Below are positions 11,066 to 20,342 of a DNA stretch of 64,000 nt, piece by piece. The stretch comes from Neonectria sp. B-13. Its lineage: Eukaryota > Ascomycota > Sordariomycetes > Hypocreales > Nectriaceae. The notes under the pieces are model-generated. The model was not told where the DNA came from. It searched no databases and saw only the letters and a program-made list of their open reading frames with translations. Numbering within the stretch: the stretch's first letter is position 1; every line of letters begins with the position of its first letter. The translations under genes were made by a program, and so were the position numbers. The stretch is taken from positions 3,661,296-3,725,295 of the forward strand of contig NOKP01000001.1 of the NCBI GenBank assembly GCA_002682825.1, written 5' to 3'.

Positions 11066-13060
11066 GTTGGGTGGTTTTTACCAGTTAATGATTCTTCTGA
11101 ACCCTTTTTTTGGAGTGATGTTTCCGGGTAAACGAGTTCCCACAGGCAATTGGAAGGCGGGGAAGAGGCAGAGAGCGAAGATCCTGTCCTCAATGCAACG
11201 GGTCCATCGAGGACGGGCGTAAGACCAATTGGCGCGAGTCGGGGAGGTCTGACGGATGTACGCAGACACGTCAATCTTGCGAGGGAGTTTCGCAAGAAAA
11301 TCGCCGGGTTCGCGAGAAAAGCGAGAGATGCGAAAAGAAAATGCTCGAGAGCAAAGAAAGAAAGAAAAAAATCGAAGAGAAAATGCAAGGGTTGAGAGGA
11401 GAGCGGGTGGCTGGCCGAGGCGGAGGCGGGGGCCGGGGACGGGGGACGAAGAGGAAGGAGTGAGGCGGAAGGCGGGAAGGCGGGCGGAGCGTTCAGAAAT
11501 GCGGTCGGTCGGCCAGGTCGGCTTCGGTCTAATGCCGTCGACGATGATCTGCGTCGCTCGCGTGTGCGGTGTATTTCTTGCGGTCTGCGGTCTGGCGTCT
11601 GGCGTCTGGCGTCCGGTCGGTGTCTTGCGTTCCCTTGCGTCTGCTGGGATTTCTGGTTGTGCCTTCTTTGCTTTGCTGGGTTCTGATGCGTTGGCGCCGC
11701 TGCTAAAGTGCGAATTCTGCGGCTACGTCTGCAGGCTACTGCTGCTCCACGCACAGTAGTCTCCGTTTACGTCGGGTCGAGTCAAATGGGGCGAACCACT
11801 GGCGGGATAATTGGCAGTGGAGAGGGAGGGAAAGAGGGCGAGAGGTAGAGAGCGGCTCTCGATTAATAATGGCCAAAGGCGAAGGGGAGAATGGGCGAAG
11901 AGGTGAACTTCGTAAAGAAGGGACCGATGAGCTTGGGAAGAAGCGTAGGAAACCACGGGCGCATGAGCGAGGCGGGTCTATAAAAGGCTATATGCACCTG
12001 ATGCACTCCATAGCTATAGCTCCATGGCAAACGCAAGCAATTCCCTCCCCGATCCCTCCCCCTCCAAGGCCCCCCTCCAAGGGGCGGGTTCCCCGGTGCA
12101 GTTTGCCCTGGGTTCAAGCCCAGTTCTCCAATTCCAGCCTCCAGGTCCCCCTCCCAACTTCCAAGCCCGATTCCCAGAAGGCATCCGAAGTGGACTGTCA
12201 TCATGCGTGCCGGGACGCGCCGGCGGGGCTCCCCTCGGTATCATGCCACGACACGGCCGGACCCATGTCCAACTACGAAAGTCCAATCCGTTTCGTCGTT
12301 GCTCATGCTTGCTTTCTTTGCTGGCTCTTCGATTTGCCGGCTTTGCTTCGATTCGCTGGCCGACTCACTGATCAATGCCCTCGATGCTTGCCAACCTGAT
12401 CAATCCTTCAGGCCTTCTTCGGGTAGGAATACCGTTTCTGCCTCACACCCCCCCTCCAGATCGAAAGAAGGCCCCCGGGGTTCCCAGATGAGATGACGGG
12501 AAGCTGGATTGGATTTCCCCTCCAGACAGGGCTTGGAGCTGGAGGTATGTGAGTGGCTATGGGGCGTCCAGTTGCATGGCCTGATTCCAGTAGCCTCCCG
12601 TCCCGTCCTCTCCTCCGTCGTCGGGTGCACAAGCCAGGCACTTGCCACGGCGGCAGCAGGAGTACGAGTTGGCTGCCCGCTGTATGACACCGGACAGAGA
12701 TGGAACCTCCAAGCAATGGATTCGTCCTCGATCCATCCAATCCGGGGCGCACGTCACCTCGGGTTAGGTCAAGCCTCTAGCCCAAGCCCGCCCGAAGCTC
12801 AGCGGCTCAGCCAGCCAACGCAACGCCCGCCCAACCGCCAGCTGGTTCCCGCCCGTCCTTCCATGCCTTAGGTTTTACGGGTTAGGTTCCGCTGGCTGGC
12901 GGCCGTGGAGGTAGGTACGAATACTCGCATGTCGCCTAACGGACCGGGAGTCCAAGTCCGCGCCGCAAAAAACGCCCGGGCAGTCCGTGGACGGGAGTTT
13001 CCCTCTCTCTCTCTCGCTCGCCGTCCATCTCTCCCCATGTCCATCATGGTCCGATTTGCG
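11066..13060. other. Long 5' flank with GA/CT-rich tracts
   Basis: About 2 kb upstream of the large hypothetical gene, up to assembly gap 1. It starts with a purine-rich tract (about 11270-11480) and contains a TATAAAA at about 11979-11985 with no recognisable coding region following it. Reading frames here change composition in all frames and carry no domain. I call no gene. Confidence 0.5.
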
Positions 13061-13160
13061 NNNNNNNNNNNNNNNNNNNNNNNNNNNNNNNNNNNNNNNN
13101 NNNNNNNNNNNNNNNNNNNNNNNNNNNNNNNNNNNNNNNNNNNNNNNNNNNNNNNNNNNN
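13061..13160. other. Assembly gap 1 (100 N)
   Basis: Exactly 100 N, a conventional placeholder, so the true distance is unknown. It is followed at once by an 18-base poly-C run and CCCCGGGGG, and preceded by a short CT repeat. The homopolymer probably caused the break. Confidence 0.98.
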
Positions 13161-15104
13161 ACCCCCCCCCCCCCCCCCTACCCCGGGGGTTGTCTGTCTC
13201 TCGGCTTGGGTCCCGCTCACTGAGGAACGCTGAAGAGATTTTCTTTATCTACTAACAAACCCAACTATGCATACAGCCCTCCATTCGCTTCCGTTTCCGC
13301 TTCCACTTCCGCTGCATGGCTTGTGCTCGGCACCTAAACAGAACATGAATTCACGCATGCTAGAACAGGGAAAGGTTTGCGATGGATGGATCCTTGCTGT
13401 GCTGTGCATGGCTGGGCAACTCCAGTCAAGAACCACTGCTCCAGTGAGACATCAGAGATATTCCAGCGGTAACCGGATGCCTCGTAGTTGCACAGTAGCC
13501 TGTCTGCACTCTGCAACCTGTCTGCAGCCAGAAAAGCTGGCCCGGACGATCACCGATTCACCGGCCTGCTGCCTCCACCCACTGTATGGAGCCCTGTACC
13601 GGCTATCACACAGTGGAAGACTATCTGTCACATTTCTCGCCTCAGTTCAAGTTTCTGCCGCAAACCCAACGCAAGCCTCCCCCGCCAACTCCATCGCAAA
13701 GCCCAGCCCTCCAGCCAGCCAGCCAGCCTCTTGCATTTTGCATTTCATCCTTTTTCTTTTTTCTTTTGTTTTTTCCTATTTCGCGCGGTGGGTTTCCTTT
13801 CCCGGAAGTGGCACCGTCATGGGGTGGACCAATTAGTTCATCTGACTTCTTTTCTCTACTTTCCCGTTCGCTTGGCGATTCTCACGCGCTTCGTCCAAGC
13901 CCTGGTCTCGGCAAATGGCCCGTGGTCAATTTGGGGGTTGGGATGGATGAGAAACCAAGATCTCGCACCACGGCTGCTCACTGGCCCGGGCGTTTTCAGC
14001 CAAGCCCAGGGCCTTCCAGCCAGGGCCCCTAGACCTGGAACAGTGGAGGGCGTCCATCCTGGTGCTCGCGCGACATTGACATTGAACACTGACCAGTCAG
14101 ACAACAGACCAGCAAAGTCAACGCGGCATCAACAACTCGATAGAACCCTTCACCCAGAGGCTTTGTTCCGGAATTGAACGCCATTTACAAAGCCAACGCA
14201 ATGCCCAAACTAACCGTCGCATCCCTTGGCCCAGTGACGTCTCGCCCTACTTCCATTGACTCGCCAGGGCAATCTCTGGCCGCCGCAGCACACATGCTTC
14301 GATGCTGGGTTCCTCTCCAGCAGCTGGCCTGATGAGGCGAGTCTCGGGTGCAATTTCACATGGATGGTACTTCGCGCCTATTAGCATGTTGCGCGTGTGT
14401 TCCGCCGCGCCGGTAACCCATCCATTCCCCTACCTACACGGGTGTCAGGGCCAGGACGAACGTGCTTCGTAGAACCCAGTACGAAGTACGAAGTACATAA
14501 CCACATCCTCTCGTCCCTTTCCGCATGCTGGCGATGGGATCCCGAACCCTACGTCACCATCTGGCCATCTCACCCTTACACGCCCGTCGCTCGGTGTTCG
14601 GTCTGTTTTGATCCAACAAAAGTCGGATCATTGTTGCGCATGCGCCCTACAGAGTTCTCTTGTTCCGTTCCGTTGCTATGGCTCTTCCAGTCGACTCGCT
14701 CGCCCTGCAGTCCGTATCCGTACCTGTTCTGGCTATGGCCGGGTCAATAAGCCAGGATGGACAGGGCTGATCCGACGCAGTCTGCCCGACTCAGTCAGGT
14801 CAGCTAAATGACTTGCATACTCCGAGTCCATCTATTATTCCCCTGCTAAATCTGATGATTCTCCTTCCCGCAACGTCTCCCATCCGTACCCGATTTTCTC
14901 CGGCAATCCATCCCCATCGGCCACTCCCATCGGCCATTTCCATCGGCATTCACCTACAGCACCAACGCGGCAACTACTTGCCTACCCTACACTGGCCCAC
15001 TTAAAATGCATCCTCTTTTAGCCATCCCACGTCCCAAATCCTACGTCTCATGATCCCCATGCCCATCGGCAGTTTACCCCCCCCTCGCTTGGCGCGTCCT
15101 GTCC
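13161..15104. other. Intergenic, no supported gene
   Basis: About 1.9 kb between gap 1 and the 3' end of the HET gene. It starts with poly-C and includes a pyrimidine-rich stretch around 13670-13800. Overlapping plus-strand open frames (13267-13836 and 13488-14177) lack domains and are rich in Ser/Pro/Cys as expected from CT-rich DNA. A GTACGAAGTACGAAGTAC repeat occurs at about 14479. Confidence 0.5.
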
Positions 15105-17387
15105 TCACGCAATCTTCACCCGTTCCAGCGCCGCCCGGTTCTCCGGCGTCCATCCCTCCCCATTCATGAACCCGTGCACATACGTCTCCCCTACCAGCCG
15201 GTGGCTGTCCGGGCCTCGCCGCAGCACGAACGGCGTCCGTCCGCCCTCGAGCAGCCAGACCTCGTCCCCAGCTTGCAGGTCCCGGTACCCCACGCCCAAG
15301 TATTTCCTCCGGCTGATGTACGCTGCTCGGGCCGGCAACGTCTTGGCCACCGCGTTGAGCAAGTCTTTTGCCGCCTGGAACAGGGCGCCTGGAGCAGTGT
15401 TGTTGATGGTGCCGCATGCTTCGTCAACCGCCTCGCGCGTCGTAGGGATCCATTGCTCACCAGGCGTCAGCGATGCCAGCTTGCCCATGACCCCGAGCAA
15501 CCGCTCGTTGCCTGTCTTGCTCAGCCTCTGCATTCTCCGTTGCAGCAGGATGGCCCACAACCCCCGGAAAGCCTCTGTGTATATCAGTGGGCCGTCTAGG
15601 ACGAACGAATCCGCCACTATGGTCCAGGAGAGCGCCTCGTGAGCCGGCTGGCCGGTGGGCCCATAGGTTTCCCCAGCTGCCACGCCCATCTGCAGCAGCC
15701 ACTCAATGGGTGCAACGTTGAACGAGGCCATGTGCGTGGGGAAGTCCGGGCCCCGGCGATCGATGACATCGAGCCGTATGCCGGCCACGACGAGACAGTT
15801 GCCGTCGAACTCGGCGGCCCTCGACGACTTACTAGTCCGAGTCCGAGTCAGCGTCGCATCAAAGCCCACGTTGCCATTGTCGCGAACCCGATGGTGCAAA
15901 GGGACAGGGAAAGCCGGCTGAGAATAATCTGGCACCCACGACGGCAGATCGGCCAGGATGTTGCCGCACTTCCTCTCACCCACGTCGTTGAGGACATCCA
16001 GCACCGGCATCCCCATCAGCAGGCTCTTGGTGAACTGGATATACACCTGCTGTGCTGACGTGGTGTAGCTAAGCGATCCGTATATCTTTTGTCCCGGCAT
16101 CGCCAGCTCCTTGAGCGCCATCCATCCGTAAATCGCGTCCCTCTTGTCACCAAATTTTCTGCCTCGAAGAGTGCGCATTATCCTGTGGACCTCGCAGTAC
16201 ATTTCCTCTTGTCTATTCAGCAAGGGGCCGAACCACTTCGTCATCTCCCCTCGCCGAGCCTCAGACGAGCCAGTCACACACAACTTCCGGATCAGCCCAT
16301 AGCTCTCCATCTCCGTGATCACCCTTTGCATTCTTCTCCACGTTGCCTTAAGTCTCTTCCCCTTAGATATGAGAGTGTCTAAGCAGCGGCGGGCTGCCGG
16401 CGCAGACGCAATGATGAAGCGCTCCAGGGCCATCCAATCCCACGAGAGCTGCCCACACGCCAACTCGACGTTCCGGCTGAGCAGAACTTCCTGAACCCAG
16501 GGGTGGCGGTGGAGGATCTCGTGTCGAGCGAGAAACGTGCAAAAGTGAAGCAAATCCTCTTGCCAGCGCTGTGCGGCTTCATCTGCCACGGAGCACTCTG
16601 CCTCAACTTCCTTCGATGGAAGTTTCCAGATCGCATCAAAGGTCTCTCCGTCTTCATCCAAGTGCCTCGGGATAAACTCCCTTAAGCCCCAGTCCACAAA
16701 GTCTGGAGGCTCTTTGTCGGATAGCCACACGATCGTCTTGTCCCCGGCTCTGTAGATGCTCCACAGTTGCGCTACCTGGCGGGCACGCTCCATAGGATCC
16801 TCGGTGTTGATGCAGATACAATCAACCCATAGGTGGGTTTCTTGCTTCTTCGAATCTGTCTTACTGTCCGGGTCCACGCGCAATAGATCTCGCGGGCGGT
16901 ACCTCTGCTGCTGGTACGCCATCCGGAGGAAGTCGACGACACTCTGGTGGACTTTGACATGCCCCTCGTTGACCTTGATGCTCACCAAATCGGCATCAGG
17001 CGAGGGCCCAGGAGAGGCCGTTGACAAGACAGATGCGAAGCGGCTTGCCAACACGTCCGACCACGATTCTTCGGGAGGCTCGTCTGGCTCGCTCCGCGCG
17101 CCGGTCTGGGCGTCTATGACGCCGAAGTGTTGGCAGTTAACATCCTTTGCCCACTCGTCGACAATGCCCTGACAGAGAGAGGGGCCTCGTGAGTAGGACA
17201 GTACGTGGAAGGGAGGCGCATTTCCGAGACTGAAGTTCTGAAGTACGACGCGAAAGCTGGTCTGGGAGGAGTCCGTTGTATCCGGCACGACTTGGATTAA
17301 TCGAAAGGCGCCGTCCCATTCTAGAGGTCTGTGGACCTCTCGTAAGGCTGTGTTTTCGAGAAACGAGTTCCATGCTGAAGCAAACAT
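15105..17387 (-). CDS. HET-domain (heterokaryon incompatibility) protein
   Basis: A single exon encodes 760 aa from the ATG at 17387. The N-terminal half has the HET-domain blocks: FHVLSYSRG near residue 60, then THLWVDCICINTEDPMERAR and QVAQLWSIYRAGDKTIVWL at about 175-215. The usual ICINQ is ICINT here. The C-terminal half shows the pattern common to long HET proteins (REVHRIMRTLRGRKFGDKRD, IYGWMALKELA, then LPSWVPDYSQP) and ends with WLLEGGRTPFVLRR and YVHGFMNGEG. HET proteins act in allorecognition and programmed cell death after fusion of unlike hyphae; most are uncharacterised and often polymorphic. No NACHT or TIR partner domain is visible. A tRNA gene lies about 360 bp upstream. Confidence 0.93.
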   Translation of the reverse strand: MFASAWNSFLENTALREVHRPLEWDGAFRLIQVVPDTTDSSQTSFRVVLQNFSLGNAPPFHVLSYSRGPSLCQGIVDEWAKDVNCQHFGVIDAQTGARSEPDEPPEESWSDVLASRFASVLSTASPGPSPDADLVSIKVNEGHVKVHQSVVDFLRMAYQQQRYRPRDLLRVDPDSKTDSKKQETHLWVDCICINTEDPMERARQVAQLWSIYRAGDKTIVWLSDKEPPDFVDWGLREFIPRHLDEDGETFDAIWKLPSKEVEAECSVADEAAQRWQEDLLHFCTFLARHEILHRHPWVQEVLLSRNVELACGQLSWDWMALERFIIASAPAARRCLDTLISKGKRLKATWRRMQRVITEMESYGLIRKLCVTGSSEARRGEMTKWFGPLLNRQEEMYCEVHRIMRTLRGRKFGDKRDAIYGWMALKELAMPGQKIYGSLSYTTSAQQVYIQFTKSLLMGMPVLDVLNDVGERKCGNILADLPSWVPDYSQPAFPVPLHHRVRDNGNVGFDATLTRTRTSKSSRAAEFDGNCLVVAGIRLDVIDRRGPDFPTHMASFNVAPIEWLLQMGVAAGETYGPTGQPAHEALSWTIVADSFVLDGPLIYTEAFRGLWAILLQRRMQRLSKTGNERLLGVMGKLASLTPGEQWIPTTREAVDEACGTINNTAPGALFQAAKDLLNAVAKTLPARAAYISRRKYLGVGYRDLQAGDEVWLLEGGRTPFVLRRGPDSHRLVGETYVHGFMNGEGWTPENRAALERVKIA

Positions 17388-17746
17388 GTCGACGGCTTCC
17401 TGTGAGTGTGACTAGATGGAAAACAAATGAGACTGGCCCAATTGCGATATTGATGGCCGGCTGCATCTACATAACTATACCCAAGTAGTTGAAGGAAGTG
17501 GCTGTGTAAGTCAAACACCAAATGAGGCTTAGGGTGTAACTGTCGTGGTTGGTGAATCCAGGGATCACTCACTCCGGCTCACTCATCCCGGTTTCACCTT
17601 GCCGCCCTATGTCTCTTGGCGGTCAACTACATCCCATTCAACCCCGTCATTCAATGGACTGATTGATCGCTATTTTAAAGAACAAAAAGTTTGTCTAGAG
17701 AGATGTCACAAAAGCAAAAAAGTAATCGGATGGCGACAAGATATCT
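17388..17746. other. Spacer between HET gene and tRNA
   Basis: About 0.36 kb holding the HET promoter and the tRNA terminator; no gene seen. Confidence 0.5.
17716..17721 (-). terminator. RNA polymerase III T-run terminator
   Basis: TTTTTT on the minus strand about 25 bp past the tRNA 3' end. Confidence 0.65.
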
Positions 17747-17842
17747 TGCTCCCGACAGGGCTTGAACCTGTGACCTTCGCATCACCAACACTTAAGAGTT
17801 GAAGTATTAGTACGAAGCTCTAACCAACTGAGCTACGGAAGC
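17747..17842 (-). tRNA. tRNA-Ile (anticodon AAT) with 22-nt intron
   Basis: The minus strand folds as a complete cloverleaf. The acceptor stem is GCTTCCG/CGGGAGC with discriminator A, the D arm is GCTC...GAGC, the anticodon stem is TCGTA/TGCGA, and the T arm is ACAGG-TTCAAGC-CCTGT. The anticodon loop reads C-T-A-A-T-A before a 22-nt insertion and resumes with A, so the anticodon is AAT (Ile, read as inosine) and the intron is at the canonical position after base 37. The mature length would be 74 nt before CCA addition. The internal A and B boxes are intact. Confidence 0.93.
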
Positions 17843-18328
17843 CGTCCGATATGGGTGATGCATCAAAAGTCCAGTCTATACAGGCTGAATCTAAAACGCA
17901 AAGAGATTGATATCGACGCGCTGTTCTAGCAACGCTCCCAGAACACTCGTTTGTGACTTTGCAAGATATTTAGGGAGACCTTGGTCTTCACAAATGCCCC
18001 AAGTTAGAGGTTTCCCATGGCCGTAACCGTCTCATTGGGGATGGGAATGAAGTGGACGACCCAGGTCAATGGATAGTCATTTATTCGCTTAGTTGCCTTC
18101 ACTGCACTGTACATTGATCGTAGCTAATCAATTCTTCTTTCTTACTGCTTTTGTTGTCTATGTTCACATTATCTACCTCCAATGTCCCTTGACGATGCAG
18201 CTATTCAAGACCAAGAGAAAATATTGGAAGCAGGAATAGATATCCGTAAAAAGGAAAAATGTACTTGGAAGACGAGACTCAAAGACCGTGCAACTATCCA
18301 TACGCCGTCCTTGTTCTCATTGAAATAC
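17843..18328. other. Intergenic between tRNA and Utp18
   Basis: About 0.5 kb, AT-richer than the flanks; no gene seen. Confidence 0.5.
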
Positions 18329-20089
18329 CTAACTCCTAATCTCCCACAGCCGAATCTTGCCGGTATCGTTACCCACCGCCAACATGTCGCTCTGCCGTCC
18401 AAACGCCACCGCCGTGATCCTCCCCAGCGGCGTCTGCTCCGTGGGCCAGTTGCGGTACACGGTGCACGTGGGCAGGTGAGCCAGCCGCAGCGCGTCCTTC
18501 TTGTGTTGGCTGCCAAAGGCCATGATCTGGCCGTCCGGCGAGAAGGTGATGTGCGTGATGGGCGTGATGAGCTGCTCGAAGACTCGCGTCGGCGTGGGGC
18601 GCTCCTTGATGACCAGCTCATCCTTCTTGGGCTCGATGAGCTCGTTGCGGTCGTAGATATTGGTGATGCCGCTGTTGGAGCCGATGGCCACCCAGCGGTC
18701 GTTGCCTAGAGCGGTGGGACCTTGGTGACCGCCGAGGGCCAGGACGATACCGCCGATACAGCCCTCGTCGTTCCAGACTCCGACAAAGGAACGGCTGTCC
18801 ATGCTGTACTCGCCCACTTGGCCATCCCTGCCCAGGATTGTCATTCCGTCTCCCGTGCTCCACCACGCAAAGTCGGCGATGCCGTTTTGGCTGGAGAGTC
18901 TTGCAGCTGCAACCCACTGCATCGAGGCCGAGCTCAACACGTTGATGATACCTCCACCCTTCCTGGTAGAAGCCACAATCGCCATGTATCTTCCGCAGGG
19001 GCTCAGCTTGAACCGCTCCATGGTTTTGTGCTCGAGGCGGTGGCCAAGAATCTGCGTCGTCTTCTGGACTGTTCCCGACTGAAGATCCCATTGATGGAAG
19101 TACTTTCGGCGTCCGGCAAAGAAGATCTTGTCGCCCTTGGGATACATGAACTCGGCTCTTCGAACGTCCACCTGTTTGACCTGGACGGACGTCAACTGGG
19201 GATTGGGCGTAGGGTGCGCGGCGGGTGCGATGTGGTGGAGATATAGGATTGACGCAGTGCTCGAGGAGAGGAGGACGGGGTATTCGGGGTGGAAGGACAG
19301 GCAGGTAACTGGCGCCTTGTGCTTGTCTGGGATCTCTCTTGTTCGCTGGATATCGATAACCTCGGGTCGCAGTCGTCGCTTCTTTGGCGCTCCCACGCCA
19401 GCCAGTCGGTTGACATCGCGGAGGAACTTCTCGAGGGGTTGCGCAGAAACCTCAGAGTCCGAGTCGCTTCCAGAATCGTCCGAAGAATCAGTCGCCGCGG
19501 AGGATCGCCGCCGCCTCTTGCTCGCGCGTCCTTCCGCATCTCGCGCCCACGCTGGCAGGGGATTCAGCTTGAGATACTGTTTCCGCAGCCTCCTGCTGTA
19601 CTCTGAGCCGCTGACCAAATCATCCGTCTCCGTGATCCGCAGCTTTCGTAACCTCGTGGCGCCGGCGAGGGAGATTGCCAGCCTATCGTCGTCGCTGTCC
19701 TCCCAAGCGGGAGCATCTCCATCGGCCTGGGTCTTTGCCGACTTCGCAACCTGGGCGGCGGCTCCGTCAGGACCGGTGCTAGTGTCGAACATGAAGAGGT
19801 CCGCATCGTCGATGTCTTCGAGACCAGCGGTGTCTTGCTCGACGAGCTGGAGCTCCTTGCCTTCGGCACCTCGGCTCGTGTCGAAAAAACCATCGTCCTT
19901 GAACAATTGCGCCCGGAAGCCTGCTTTGTTGCCCAGGACCAACCGTTCGAGTTCTTCCTCGTCAGAGTCCTTGTCGTAGAGAGCGATGGTCGGCTTGCCC
20001 TTAGGGTTGTGTTCCACTGATTCAACGTCGGAGTCCTCGATCTCCGAGGACGACCGGTCCGACATGTCTTCGTCCTGTGGCGGTGCCAT
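18329..20089 (-). CDS. UTP18: U3 snoRNP / SSU processome protein Utp18
   Basis: A single exon encodes 586 aa. Residues 1-200 are acidic and disordered, with the conserved ERLVLGNKAGFRAQLF and AWEDSDDDRLAISLAG segments, followed by LRKQYLKLNPLPAWA, all hallmarks of Utp18. A basic KRRRR patch near residue 190 is a likely nuclear signal. From about residue 260 WD40 blades run to the end, e.g. APVTCLSFHPEYPVLLSSS and RITAVAFGRQSDMLAVGND, finishing with GKIRLWEIRS. Utp18 belongs to the UTP-B subcomplex needed for 18S rRNA processing in the nucleolus. The gene is tandem with the pseudouridine-catabolism gene, which starts on the same strand further right. Confidence 0.93.
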   Translation of the reverse strand: MAPPQDEDMSDRSSSEIEDSDVESVEHNPKGKPTIALYDKDSDEEELERLVLGNKAGFRAQLFKDDGFFDTSRGAEGKELQLVEQDTAGLEDIDDADLFMFDTSTGPDGAAAQVAKSAKTQADGDAPAWEDSDDDRLAISLAGATRLRKLRITETDDLVSGSEYSRRLRKQYLKLNPLPAWARDAEGRASKRRRRSSAATDSSDDSGSDSDSEVSAQPLEKFLRDVNRLAGVGAPKKRRLRPEVIDIQRTREIPDKHKAPVTCLSFHPEYPVLLSSSTASILYLHHIAPAAHPTPNPQLTSVQVKQVDVRRAEFMYPKGDKIFFAGRRKYFHQWDLQSGTVQKTTQILGHRLEHKTMERFKLSPCGRYMAIVASTRKGGGIINVLSSASMQWVAAARLSSQNGIADFAWWSTGDGMTILGRDGQVGEYSMDSRSFVGVWNDEGCIGGIVLALGGHQGPTALGNDRWVAIGSNSGITNIYDRNELIEPKKDELVIKERPTPTRVFEQLITPITHITFSPDGQIMAFGSQHKKDALRLAHLPTCTVYRNWPTEQTPLGRITAVAFGRQSDMLAVGNDTGKIRLWEIRS

Positions 20090-20342
20090 TTTGTTCGTGT
20101 GTCGCTGTGGGCGGAGTGGTTTGGAGATCTCTGGGTGAAATTTACGTCGACTGGGAATTTTTTTGAGGGTACCGCCGCAGCCTTGCAGGGTCGGACCGCC
20201 TGCGATAGGCCATTGCTACTAGTGGGGTGGTGGGGTTCTAACCAATCACATGCAACAATGAGGGGAAGGCTGGTAACCCTAACCCTGGAAATCAACGTCG
20301 ACTAGATGTTTGCAATTGGGTATCTCCTTCGCTATCGACTTT

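Noticed and set aside
12085..12140. Hairpin CTGGG-TTCAAG-CCCAG resembling a tRNA T arm
   Set aside because: Loop has 6 nt and no D arm, anticodon arm or acceptor stem can be paired around it.
13267..14177. Several plus-strand frames of 150-230 codons
   Set aside because: Low-complexity Ser/Pro/Phe-rich translations of pyrimidine-rich DNA, overlapping each other in different frames.
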